DNA from: Smittium mucronatum
Lineage: Eukaryota > Kickxellomycota > Harpellomycetes > Harpellales > Legeriomycetaceae
Direction of reading: 5' to 3'
Length of the DNA stretch: 64,000 nucleotides
Assembly: GCA_001953115.1 (NCBI GenBank)
Contig: LSSL01000009.1
Location: 36,522-100,521 of the forward strand
The position numbers were made by a program, and so were the translations under genes. This document shows, piece by piece, positions 50,264 to 64,000 of this stretch; position 1 is the stretch's first letter, and each line of letters starts with the position of its first letter. Below the pieces are notes generated by a model that made no database searches, was not told the DNA's origin, and saw only the letters and a list, made by a program, of their open reading frames with translations.

Positions 50264-53200
50264 AATTTAGTAGAGTACAACGAAATGGTGATGCTTTTAT
50301 CGATACCTTTACTCTATAAAATAAATGACAAATAAATTTGCATTTCTAACGCAATATATTTTTTTATTATATAAAAACTACACAAATATCAATGTCATAT
50401 ATAAATCGGTACATTATTGACCCTACCCGATTGGTCTATGAAAAACGCAACGTCCGCATAGCTGATTGTTTATTGGTAGAAAAATCATGCCAAACATATT
50501 TTTCACTGTAAAGAGCAATAGGCCAAATCCCAAACCAAACACCATTCTATACATATTTTATTTTGGTATTTATATTAGAAAACGAAGGGTTTAAAATAAA
50601 AATGAGATTTTAAAAATATAAGATTTTCATAATAATAGAGAATCTAAGATGTAAAATGTTTTAAATTTGTGAGCTGAATAATACTAAGGTTAGATTAGTA
50701 TATATACTGGAATCTGAAATAATTTTCATATCAATTACAACTGTAGTGGTATAAGTGCTATTAGTTGGTTTAAATTAAATACTTTAAAGATCTGGAAATT
50801 AATGTTTCGGTAATGAGCATGGATTTCCTGTGGTGGGATATTAGTTTCAAAATAATGCTCTTAATAATTGTAAAAAAAAATCTCCATCTAAAACTAAATA
50901 CCCCATTTTAAAACATAAATCTTTTACTCTTATTAAAAATCCTATCCCAACATAATTCCTGTCTGGTGGAAGTAATACCAAAAATGTTACAAATTTGTTT
51001 TTTTATTGATTATTTATATCAAATAAGAAATTAAAGATTCTTATATCTTCATTTTTCTTGACGAACCGATTTTTTATCTCTTAAGGATGTACACCACCCT
51101 GCAATAATATCTTTCATTATATAAACGCAAATTGTTTTTATCGATTTTATTACAATAAAAACATAATATTTATATAAATCCTAGAAATTATTTTTTGTGG
51201 CTATTAATAAATACTGGTTAAATTTGATTGGTCTATCCATTATAAACGCGAGTTGGAAATGAAATTGAAGAATAAATAACTCAAATTGTTTTGAAAAAAA
51301 TCCTTTAATATCTTTCTATATGTTTTCTGTGTATCAGCCCTATAAAATAAAGACTTTTTCGTGACTTTTTCATTTTTTTACTTTAAAATATTCTCCCAAA
51401 ATACCATTTTAATATAGGAATTTTATTTTCTAAATTAAAAAAAAGAACATTTTTTGAAATTAGATAAACACCATCTCTATTCTTAACTATGAAATTTAGT
51501 CCACCAGCTTTGATTTAAAACGATCAATACCTTGAATTTGTATATAATTATTGCTTATGATACAATAAAGAAATGAAAATATAAAAAAAATGAAACTCAC
51601 ATCTTTGGAACATATCAAAATTTTAAGAAAGTTGTGTATATGGTGGATTTTTTAATTAAAAAATAAATAAATAAACACATTAAATTTATTCTGAGACTAA
51701 AAACAAGAGGGAGGGGGTTGCTCATATTCAATGAATATTGTGGGGGTTTTTTTTTGGAAATTTCCTTAATTTTTCTGCAATTCTTATACAGATGGATGGC
51801 TTTTGACTAAGACTTTTTTATTTAAATTTTATTTAGATTTTGTTCTTGTTATTTTTTCATAGTATTTTTATTCTCCCAAAAAAAAAAAAATTAATTATAT
51901 GATTTCTATTGTTAATAATTTAAAAGTTCGACTAAAAATATTCCAGTTTTTTAGCAGACCTCAAAATATATTCAAAATTTCTTTATCCAATATATTTGAC
52001 AAATTTTTTATTCTTTGAATAAGATATCAATCTAATATTTTTATAGCTGAAGAATTCTAATAACAAAAATTTTATTCGGGAAAAGTAATCAAAATAATAT
52101 GGGCAGCTGAAACTTAAAAATGTTCAAAAATAAAGATGGTCCAAATATATTGTGTAAGTTTAAAATTTTTTAAAGAAATTGAAATTTTATTATTAAATTT
52201 TTCGAACATTAAACTTTTTATGGAATAAAAAATATAAGTTTCAAAAAAATTAATGTATGGATACTACAAGAAAAAAGTATATAAACTATGCTATTTTGGT
52301 AAAAATCAATTTTTTAAAAAGTTTGAGATTATAATTTGGTTTTCTAATAAGGATTTCGATTTTAATTTATTTTGAAAAAATAAAAAACTTTTCTGAAGCT
52401 AATATATGTCATTTTTCGGTTGGTCTACAAGATATTTAACCTGGTTATTTTTATTATAACTTTTTTGATTATTTGATATTTTATTAAAGTTATAATCGAA
52501 TTTATTTCTTAAATTTCATCGTAATTTTTTGTTTTTAATCTTTTATTAAAAAGGGTAAATATGGTGGGCACTATTTCTGGTAGGCCTTCATTCCTGAAAA
52601 TTTATCTTTACTATTAGAGATAAATCCAATTAGAAAAAAACATTTAATTTTCAAGAAAATATTAAAAATAACTAAAAGATAATTAAAAGCCCAGGAATAA
52701 AAAGAAATTATTTAAAGTTTCAGTATTTCTTTACACTATAGATTATTTACGATTAAAATCCTTGAAGCACTGTTTCAATGAAAATGTATTACTGTAATTT
52801 TCATGAAACTTCGAACCAATGCAAAAAAAAAAACTTGGACTGAAATAAAATTTGATTGATAAATTGAGTTGATTTATTCTTTTTTGATTGTATTTATCAA
52901 TTATCTAATATGTAAAAAATACATGTTTATTGACTTTCAAACTTATGATCGTTTAGTCCCTATTGAATTGAAAATTATGTGCATAAAAATGCTTTTATCT
53001 ATATAAATTGATTTTTTATTGTAAAATTTACTATTAATATGTTCTATAATAATCAATTTATCTCAAAAAAAATAAAATTAAGATCTTAATAAGTAAACTG
53101 TAAAAGATATATTATAAACTGTTTAAATGATGATAAAGTGTATTTTTTTTGTTATCCAAATATTGAGTAAACCTTTGAAAATTTAATTGGAAAAAATATT

Positions 53201-56200
53201 TAACTATTTTAGAAGATTTTATTTTTAGGTTTCATATTTAAATCAAGAAATATTTTAAAAAAAATCTTGATGTTAAATATTAATTCTTAATTAAAGTTTT
53301 AGAAATAGTATATAAAAAGATAAATATAGATCATTTTTTTATCATATTAGAATCTATTTAATTTTTTTTTCAATACTGAATATTATATTTACCCAAATAA
53401 TCAAAGTTATTTATTTTCCCGAATTTAACTTATTAAAAATAATAGTGATATAAAATTTTCTGTATGTTACAATAAATTCTAGTGAAAATCAAGCGTATTA
53501 ATTATAAATATGAGTTCGAAATTGAAAAAAATTATTTTAAATATTTATTATTAAAAAAATTGTGAAACTTCTTTACAAGATTTATTTTTATTTAAAAAAA
53601 CAAAAGCTATTAGCTCTTATATTATATTAATTCTATAATAACAGCGTAATACCATTTAAAATATTCGTTTTAAATCAGAATATATACTAATAAAATTCAA
53701 ATTTATAAATTATATTTATTCCCTTAAATCCAATAACCATCACTAAAAAAAATTTCTTTCAAAAAAAAAATTTACGCATTTTTTTTAGCGGGCTTAAAAA
53801 TTCAGAATATTTACTAGATTAAATTAAATTGTAAGTTATAATAAAAATTAATCAAATTATTTTTTCCCTATACTTTATAAAATGCTTTTTTATGGATTTA
53901 TGAGCTTTATTTTAGAAGTTAATTTATAATAATAAACAAAATATATTCTCTGATTTAACAAAAAAAATTCAGTAAACTTGTGAAATAAATATTTGAAACA
54001 TGTTATTTGATGAAAATTTTCGTTTTAAACAGTATCGATTTAGAGCTAAGTATTTTTTAAAACATGTATTTTGGTTAAAATAAATCTATTTAGGTTTAGG
54101 AATAATATTTTAGGCAACGATTCATTATGGGATTTATTGATATGACGGTCTTTGAACATTTTTTCAAAATTAATTAATAATTTTTAGAAATATATTTGAT
54201 ATTTTCATATTTTGATCCCAATTTTTTTAATTTTTTTTCTAAATATTTAATCAATATAACTTCAATTCTAATTTTACTTTATATGAAATAATATTGACTA
54301 ATTTTTGTAAAAAAGAAAGAGAATTTGAAATAAAAATCTTAAATATTGCTAATTTATTTAAAAATCGTTTATTTTTAAATAATATGGCTGTTTTTTAAAA
54401 ATTTATTTAAAAATATTTTCGATAAAAATTTTTTATCATGATAGAAAAAATTTATCTATTGCGGATTATTCTAATTTGAGAAATCTAAGCTAAAATTTTT
54501 GCCAGTTATTTCTATTTAAAAGCTCAAGATAAAATGTAATCACGGTTATACTTTTAGCATATAATTTTTCCAAAAAAATTAAGCTTCACTTTTTAATATA
54601 TGTAAAAATCAACTATTATTTGACTTTCATTAAAAATGAAATAAAAAATAAAATTCTGATATGATTGATAAATTTTTGGAAAAAATTACATTTATTTCTA
54701 AAATTCCAATAAACATAAAAAAACATTCAATACAAAATAATAAACTCTTCTAAAAATATAATTATGTCTTATTAGCTGTAAATTTTAGGATTTTTAAATC
54801 TCAAAACATGCTTATACGATATAAATTTAGTAAAAAAGTGTTTTTATCTATTGTAATTCTATCTTATTTTTGTAAAAATTTTAAGTTCTAACTGGGAAAA
54901 ATACTTGGATTTATTATTTCATATAAATCAATCGCTACCTTTTTCTATTTAATATTATATTTTATAGATAAATTTTGAATATATGGTGTAATTTGGTTAT
55001 GGTGCAATTTCGTTATTACGAATAATTTTTTTGAAAATTCAGAAAAATAATTTGTATTTCTTTTTAATAAAATTTTACTTTAATTGATTTTTACATATTT
55101 TTTCTTCCTCCTGAAAAAAATTGAGTAAAACTGTATTCATAGATAATATCCCATCAGCTATTAAAATGTAGGATTTAGATATTATTAATAATACTAATGT
55201 TTTTTTGGTTTAATTTTGATTTACTGAAAAAATTTATTACATTTAATATTTTTATTTTATAACCAATTTCATAATAGAAAAAAAAATGTGGCTAATTTAT
55301 TCACTAAAAATACATAAAATCTTATTTCAAATAGCCCCTTATTTAAATTTATTTGATTTTGTATAAATAATTGAATTATCGTATCACAATTGATATTTTT
55401 TCACATAAATAATTAAAAAATATAAAATATATAAATTTCATTCAAAAATTAAAATTTAATTATAAAAAAAAATTTACTCAGCCATTTATAAGAAATATCT
55501 AAGAAAAAAAATAAAAATAACTAAATTTTATTAGTGTTTTTGAAAATTCAAAGCTTAATTCCTCGGGTAGTTAAAAATATCTTTTTCTCGTGATGATAAA
55601 TCTTTAAAAGTTTTATTATTTTTCGTAAATCCATAAATTGGGTCTTTAATTCTGAAATTTATTGAATCTTAAAGAATTGTAATAAAACAGGTTTAACTTG
55701 TATTAAACTATTAATTAATTTAGTTTACACAAGAGTAAATATTTCATTAATATAAACGATTTTTTTTTGTTTTTTCTTTTTTTTTTTTGAAATAAAATTT
55801 TAATTAAGCGATTTATTAAAATTATAATATTTAATGTATGATTTCCATAAATTTTAATTTAATAATTTATTCAGATTCAAAATATTATAGTAATAAAAAA
55901 TTAATCATATCAATATAAAAAACATAATCTACTACAAAATTAAATTATACGTAGGATTCGCTGTACAAAACTGGCTGTTTAAATATAAAAAAAGCGTTAT
56001 TTTGTTCTATTCGTCAATTCTTTGTAATTTAGAGATTAAATTCGGATTTAGCCCTAGTTTTATTTTAATTAAACCTTTTTATGGAATCTGATCGATTTAT
56101 TTTTATTAAGATTCAATTGTTTTAACTTATTTAAAAGATGAAAAGTGATTACTTTCCAATTATATAAATAAAAAATGTAATCTTATGAAACTGTACGATT

Positions 56201-58395
56201 TTTTATTCAGTTAATTATGAGTTTTGTATATTTGATTCGATTTATTCAATTTTTGTGAAAATACTTATGCATCAATAAGTTAAATTTTGAGGTTTTTGTT
56301 AGCAAACCAATATTTGATTTTTTTGTATGTGTCAAATAATTAATTCAGGAAAATAATAACAAGCTATTTGTAAAATTTAAATTTTAAATCGATGCAGGAA
56401 TTTATTTAATATTTGAGTATTATGAATCCAAATCTTCAAAGAATGAATTTTAAATTAATTGAATTATTTTATTTTTTTCTATTTTTTTCTCAATTATTTT
56501 AATTACGTTATTGTGAATATAATTATGCTAGATGCTGATGTATATATATTATAGTTTTAGTTGGTTAACTATAAGTCTAAATTCCATATTTTTTTAAGTT
56601 TATATCACAAATTATAATGCGATATGCTAAATTGATTTTTTATTTTTATTTTTAATTTTTTTATGCATAAATAGAAACTCTGTGATGTTTTTAAAATGAT
56701 TTAATTCCAATGATAAAAATGGTGCTTATTTTTTTACGATTTTGGATGTAATTTATGTAAAAAATATATATTAAATTAATAATTATTCATACAAACATCG
56801 GATCGGAAAGGGTAGCTGACATATTATAAGAAATTTATTCACCAAAAATAACAAAAAAAATTTTTTTTCTAAAAATAGATAATTATTTTTACACTTAATG
56901 TAAATATTTATTACTAAATTTTACAGATTTTCTTTATTTTTAGCTACTAAACGATTAAATTTGATTTTACAAAGTTTTTGTAGTTATTTTAAATATTCTT
57001 GGTGCTATGAATTTAAAATATTAAAATATTACTTTTTTTATCGAATAATTTTTGATATTTTATAGCAATATTGATTCAACATGACTACTAAATTATTATT
57101 TTTGGATTAAAAATAGATTTATTAAAATTTTAAAGTGCTTATTAATATTAAAAAAAATCTGTTTTTATGGAATTTCTAATAAAGGCATCTGATATTTTTT
57201 CTTATAACGCAATTCATAAATATTTCTATAAAAATTATTATTATTCATTTTATTTTAATTTTAATATTTAGGTAAAAAGATTATATTTGATATTGCGATA
57301 CATTTTTGAAACCCACATAAATAACTGAATATTATTAATTTTAACTTTAATGCAAATAGTAAATAAATTTTTTATTGAAATTTTTTTTAAAAAATTAGAA
57401 ATTTTCAATTATAATTTTATATTATCACCATATCATTGAATTCAACATCATTTTAAATTTATGATACTTATACTTAATTTCCGGATATCTTTCACACTAA
57501 AATTAATAAGAGATATGAAATGAAAATAAACTTCGGTTTTGAAGTATTTTTGATCCGATTCCGGAGATACACGGTGTAGTTATAGATTTATAATGGATTT
57601 TTATTGATAAAATTCCAAACTTTTATATTTTTTTATTAAATCAGCTTTTAAAATTATTATTTGACTACAAAATGATTATCCGGTGATTTTTATTATTATT
57701 GATAAATAGACTAAAAAATGAATGATCCATAATTTTTTTTACTTAATCAACTAGAATAATACAGAATATTTTATCCTGTTTCCAACTAATCTCCTTCATT
57801 TTTTCATTTAAAAATAATTTTGTATCAATTTCCAATATTTTCTCTAGTGTTTATATGGTTTCTGACTAAACATTCATATCGAAAAATTTATTTAACATAG
57901 TATTAATCGCATTTTAAAATTATTTCTTGATCAACAATAGGAAGTTTGTTTTTATTCATTATATATCAAGTATTAAATATCTTTTCAGAAAGCCTGTCTA
58001 TTTCAGTCAAAAAAAAAAGGTTAAAATAACTATTCTCGGTTTTTTATAAAAATTTATACCAAAATAATGGAAAATATTTTTCAATTTAGATTAAAGGCTC
58101 ATAAGTTTTTCAATTATCATTTTTAATTTTTAGATGAGTAATTTTATTCCATTTTGTGAATATTTTATTTAAAGAAAAATAATCTTATCCTCTTGTAAAT
58201 GATTTTTTGTGATATAAAATTAATCTGTTTTTTTTTCTGATTTTCCTCAGATTTTGAATCAAAAAGTATAACAAATAATTATTTTTAAATGAAAATAATT
58301 GTAATATTGATAAAGGACTCTTTATTTTTATTTATTAAAAATGGATCTACTTTATACATCGAGAAATAAATTTAAAATTAAACAGCAATTAATAA

Positions 58396-58439
<44 letters not shown>

Positions 58440-61400
58440 CCACAATAAGTTATTCAAAAAGAAATAAAAATTATATTTGCATAGTTTAAAACCCAACAAA
58501 TTAAAAAATAAAAATATAAGATTATTTAAGAAACTATAGGCGTAAAATTAATACTGGTATTCAGTTTAATTTAACAGGATTAAATATACAAAAAAAGTTC
58601 TTCTATTTTTATGCAAATATAATATGTTATTTTTTTATCTAATGGTTAGGATTTTTTTTCATAAAAGAAATAAAATCATATCATTATCAAAAAAATTCAA
58701 CTATAACATATCGAATTAGGAATTTACATGTTTTTTTCCCCCATATTTTTAGCTAACTACTTTAATAATAATACCTTTTTCCCAAATTAGTAGTTTAATA
58801 ACGAAGTACTTTGTAATGTATAACATAAAGTTTTTTATTGTTATTTTTTTATAAGCGAAATTGGAGTTTCTGAAATAATTTATATATTAGGTTTATTTTT
58901 CGAATTTTTGATACTTAATTGTCTCTTTTTACCTATATATTAAAACATGTAGAAAAAATAAACTCAAATTATCTTTTTACTTTTCTTTTTTTTTAATAAT
59001 CTTCGATAAATTAATTTTCTTTGTGTGTATTAGGGATTTTTATAAAATCTAAATATAAACTTCGTAAATTTCCAAAAAATTTAATGAAATTTTTATTTTT
59101 GATTCTTTAGATTTTGCATATTTAAAAGCTTATCAACAAAAAAATCATATACTATTAGATATTTTTTATGAAATATGATGATAATTTTTTCATAACGATA
59201 TTTTGAAATCGTAATAAAAGTACTATTTATTTATACGATTATTTCAATAAGATAATTATAATAATTGAAGCCCATTATTTTAAATTAATGACGCCTTTTT
59301 ATTTTTATTTTGACGCTTTATTTCTAAAAAATCGAAAAAAAATTATTATTAATTCATAATAAAAAATAAAAAATTACAAATGGTATTTGAAATTTTAAAA
59401 AAAAGCATAAAAATATCTTATTTTTAATTTTGTGTTAAATTATATCAGCTCTTATAATTTTTAATAAGATTGTTTTTTCTTTATAACTCATTTTTCTGGA
59501 ACAAAAATGTTTTTATATTAATAAATATTATTCGTGTTTTTTGAAAATCAGTTAAAATATTGTGTTTATCAGATTTTTTTTGGTTCTATGCTTATTAATC
59601 AGCGTAAATTTTAAAAATTTACAGAATAATATCAAAAATAAAAGAGAAAACAGATTTTTGACAATCTTATTTATGGTTTTTTTGTTGCTGTTTAATAATA
59701 TAAGAAAATTTTTATTTTTAAATAAATAATTATTTTAAACATTTCCAATTGGATTTTTTAAAATACTTTATTTGAACTAAAATAATACTAATTTCGGGAT
59801 TCTCTTTGATTGGTGGGTATTTACAGTTAAAAATGTTATTATTCTTTAGCCTTTAAATATTTCTCTATGATAAAGAATTAGTTTATTTGATAATACGAAA
59901 TTAAAATCGCAAAATAAATCGCCTTTTGAAAGTTAAAATATCTAATAAATTTTACCACTTCTGTTTGTAAATTTATGATTGAATTTTACACCATAATAAG
60001 TTTTACACAATAAAAAAAGCCTGGATGTGGAATTAATCTTGAATTTATCCCAATTTGATAATTTCAGCAAAAATTATACTTTTAATTGACTTATTGTATA
60101 AAGTAGACAAATAAATTTTTTTAATTTTAGCAAATAAAATTAAATAGTACAAAACAAATAATCATTAAATTAAAACTAAATAAATTACTTAATGGGCAAG
60201 CTCTATGCTTACAAGATATCTATTAATTAATAGGATTTTAATATACAGAAAATCCCCCCAGTATCTATTCATAAAAAAAAATTTAACCTTTTTGAATAGT
60301 CAGTTTTTCGTATTTAAATAGTATTATTATTTCCTAATAAACTCTTTAAAACATCAAAACTTAAGAGAAAATTTTTTTATGATATAATTTGTCATAGAAC
60401 GATTAAATATCCTTTAATTGGTATCAATATAGATATAAGTATATCGCGTCGATAATAAATCTAATATTGTCAAAAAAATCAATTAAATTAAGATCTGATT
60501 CTTATTATTGAATTCTTTTTACTAAGATATCCAAATTTTCAAAAATTTTCAATGTTTTTATTGCACATTTCTAAGATTTTTTTTTTTTGAAGTGAACGAA
60601 GAAGTTATGTAGATACGAGAATATTATTTCAATATTTATTTAAATTTTTTATGGATAGGCTTAATGGGGATATGTTCCAATTCAAAAAAAATACTATTTA
60701 TTTACTCAAGCTTAATTGAAAAACGGACAAACAATGAGTAATACTGGTAATTTTTATTTTTTTAATATTAATTTTTTTTGAAAATAAGTAAAAGTGCATT
60801 CTCCCATATTTTATATATTTTTTGGAATATTCAAGAAAGTATCAGAATTTAAAATACAAATATTTATTATTAATCACACTTTTTATAAAAAAATTAGACT
60901 ATGTATGGCTTATTTTATCTTCTGATAAAACTTGGGCTAAAAAATCAATAACAATCTTGCATATACCACAATGTAGAAATGTTTTTATTTATTAAATCGA
61001 TTATAACCAAAAAAAATTTAACTAAATCCTGAAAAAATTAAAAAAAAATTGCAGATTTAAATATATTCAATAAAACATTCATAAAAATAATCGTTTTTTT
61101 GTAATAAAAAAGTAGGTTAAAATTAAATGAAAATGAAAATTTGTTTTATTAAAAAGTAATAATTGCATTCCTGCCTTTAAAAAAAGTTATTTGATGTGTT
61201 TTCAATATACGACAAAAATATATTTTATTAGTTTTTTATTATAAGATTTTTTTTATATTAAAGTTAAAAGCTCCCTAAATGATACATGTTTTTTTTATAA
61301 TATAATTAATCCCAGATATTCTTACCTTAAATTAAAAGGAAGTTATAATGCTATATATTTTTAAAACCTCTAAAAATTTAGGAAAAAACTAAAAAAAATA

Positions 61401-64000
61401 TCCGCTTAACTATTATATATAAATATCATGCGCCGAGTCAATTTTGTTATATAATTTCTAGTTTTGTTGAATAAAATAATCTAATTCATAAAGAAATTCC
61501 TTTATTTTTAATATTTTTTTCATTAGAATACTTTTTACTTTTTAATATTTTGGGAAATTTAATGTCTTGTAATAAAAATTTTTTTATCTATTTTTTTTAT
61601 TTAAAAACTTAATTTAATTGTAAATCTAAGTAAATTTCCAGTTTTTTTATAAGCCCACTCGAAATTTTATCAAATTAATTTCGTAATTTTTTGCAATATT
61701 TATTAGCTGATTTGGCAGAACTGGTAAAAATTCCTTCAAACTTGGGAATAAGCGGAATTCTGTATATTTTTATTGACGAGTACCCACTTTAAGGGAAAAA
61801 ATCTATGAATCTATGAATGTATAATATTCAATATCTTTTTTTCTAGATTTTTTATGACGTAATATGAAATTAAAATACATATAATTATTGGATTATTCTA
61901 AAATAACACAGTTTTTTCATTTATTTTTGTTTCGGCTATAGTAGAAAAACTTAAAAATACGTCTGTAAATATATTAATGAAATCATACGGATGTTTTTAA
62001 AAAAATAAATTAAAAAAAAATAAATTAATTGAGGTTTCAATTTTTTCTCTCAGATTTATATGGGTTTGATCTCTCTGATTCTTATATAAAAATATTCTAT
62101 AATACTTAAAGCAATTATAAAAGAACCAAATAGAAAATAGAGCTTTAATAAATTTTATTCCGGTTTATTTGGGGAATAATATTAATAGGTTTTTACTTAA
62201 TAAATATATATATATTGGACCTCTAAAAATATAATCCGTGCTAAATCTAATTCAAAATCTGGTTTTATATTTAATTAGTGAGTATTTTTAGTTTTTAATT
62301 GCTAATTTTCATGATATATAATATGAAATGGTAATATAGAATAGGGAAATTATATTAATCTTAAATTTATAAATAATAAAGATAATATTAAATTATTTTT
62401 TCAAAATATTAATGAAGCCCATTTTATTATGGTTTGATATATTAATAATATATTCATTTTGCAAAATGAAGTATAATTTTATAAATGCAGACATATTTTA
62501 AATTTTAATATGTTAAAAAGATATATTCGACAATTCTACATTTAAAAATATTATTCTAATACGGAGATGCTTGAAAAAACTATTCTATTGGGATAAAAAT
62601 CACTATTTTTTACTGGTTTTTAATTTTTTTTTAAATTCTCTTCTTATAATATAAATATGTTAGCTCTTTATTAGATTAAAATTTTATTTATTAAATATAA
62701 TTTTAACCATTTTTGAATTAATCAAATGATTTTTTTTTAAAAAAAGTTATATTTCTATTAGTATTTTATGTAGTTTTGTGCACATAAATATATATTTATA
62801 TTTAAATTTATTTAAATTATCAATTTAGATTGCAACTAATTTCTAATTTTATATTCAATTTATAAAAATTATGTTATTATATCAAGATAAACCCTCAGAT
62901 TTATAAAAATAATTCACATCCAAAAAAAAATATGATTTTTTATCTGAAAATATGTATGAAAATTTTACTTTAACTATAATTTGAACAAATCAATCTTTAT
63001 AGGTTAATTTTTTATAAATTCTATATAACCACACCAAATAATCCTAATATATTGAAACGAAGGAGACAGAGATATGAATACGTTTTAAAAAATATTCAGT
63101 ATAAATTCTTGATTTTTTTGAGATGGTTCGATAAGCTTGGACTTTTTTATATAAATATATCATTAATATATGTTTTTTCCATATTAAAATCTTCACTAAA
63201 TTTTTTCTGTATGATTTTTAAATAAAAAATAATTTAACAAAAGTTTTACATAGACAGACCTCCAAATTAATATTAGCTTTAAAAAAATAAGAACTAGTTT
63301 AATTTTACTCACCAAATATTAATTAAAACCGCTTAATTTTATTTGAATTTTTTTTAATGATAAAAACCGAGCATCGGATATATTAATTTGGGGCTTTGTT
63401 GTAGTAAAAAAAGCTGAATCTTTATTTTATTGAATTTTATTTAAATTTATTTTTTTCCGTACCTGAAATGTGATTAGAGAATTAAAATTTTTAAATGAAT
63501 TTTTTTCTTATTGAAACATATTTTATGACCACAATATTTATGAACAGAATCTTTGCTTACAATTGTTGGGTAATGAGTGTTAAATTTTATTTCTTTAATT
63601 TATATATCATTTTTAATTTCACAAAATCAGCGACTCGGCTTATAATATATGATTGGATTGGATTAAATAAGAGCTTTTTATTAGATCTGTAAGAAATTTC
63701 CTGTTATCTTCTTGAAAATTTCGCATATTTTTTGGCAAATAAATTAAAAATATTAAGATTAGATTAAAATTTAACCAATTATTGAGCTGAATTTCTGCAT
63801 CACTCTTATTTGAGAGCATTAATAATTTCAGATTTTCCAATTTATAGGCTCATTAAATAATATAAAAGTATTACCCATATTAACATAAATTTTATCTAAA
63901 AATGAAAAAAATTAATTACAGCATAGACCATGAAAGAGCTAAAAATCATAATGATATGAAAAATATCAAAATAAAACTTTCCAGAAATTCTTAATTAACC
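50264..64000. other. Gene desert, very AT-rich
   Basis: The first 300 bases form the VTA1 upstream region, with a CCAAT-type gattggtctatg at about 50430. Beyond this I find no gene, RNA gene or recognisable element to the window end; the open frames at 63495-63692 and 63640-63840 are AT-driven and overlap each other. It holds poly(A)/poly(T) runs and the (AT)n tract at 58399-58435. Confidence 0.7.
58399..58435. repeat. (AT)n microsatellite
   Basis: About 18 uninterrupted AT units. Confidence 0.95.

Noticed and set aside
63495..63840. Opposing ORFs at the right end
   Set aside because: Both are AT-driven and overlap each other; neither has a motif.

Overview
The window looks like nuclear DNA of an extremely AT-rich eukaryote, most probably a fungus. 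The four confident genes all have short GT..AG introns, and all encode eukaryotic housekeeping proteins: an amino-acid/auxin-permease-family transporter, RNA polymerase II subunit RPB3, a mitochondrial CCDC90/Fmp32-type (DUF1640) coiled-coil membrane protein, and the ESCRT/Vps4 cofactor Vta1. None of them is visible as one ORF; each was assembled here from 2 to 8 exons with matching splice phases. A DIRS-type (tyrosine-recombinase) retrotransposon relic whose Gag and recombinase resemble, from memory, those of early-diverging fungi makes a zoopagomycete such as a Harpellales gut fungus my best guess. That placement is inference only.

Layout. 1-2.1 kb: transporter on the minus strand, with a possible convergent gene end at the left edge. 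2.1-5.6 kb: intergenic DNA of milder composition, holding a 26-bp retroposon tail with target-site duplications, a MITE-like element and decayed coding sequence. 5.6-32.1 kb: a gene desert of very AT-rich DNA with homopolymeric G/C tracts and one 1.4-kb inverted duplication. 32.1-33.0 kb: a SINE-like element abutting a MITE-like element. 33.3-34.7 kb: RPB3 (8 exons, plus strand). 35.8-39.7 kb: DIRS-like relic on the minus strand (Gag, RT/RNase H, tyrosine recombinase), with a palindrome at its recombinase end. 39.7-42.9 kb: AT-rich, possibly one coding relic. 42.9-43.7 kb: second SINE-like copy, again abutting a MITE-like element. 44.0-45.5 kb: mitochondrial coiled-coil protein (2 exons). 45.5-48.7 kb: AT-rich with possible coding relics. 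48.8-50.3 kb: VTA1 (5 exons, minus strand). 50.3-64 kb: a second gene desert.

The genes are independent transcription units, not an operon or gene cluster. They act in vacuolar/plasma-membrane amino-acid transport, transcription, mitochondrial inner-membrane function and multivesicular-body sorting. The more unusual content is in the repeats: a SINE-like family with a compensatory base change in a hairpin, its two copies each lying against a MITE-like sequence, and the inverted duplication inside the desert. I found no convincing new multi-gene system.
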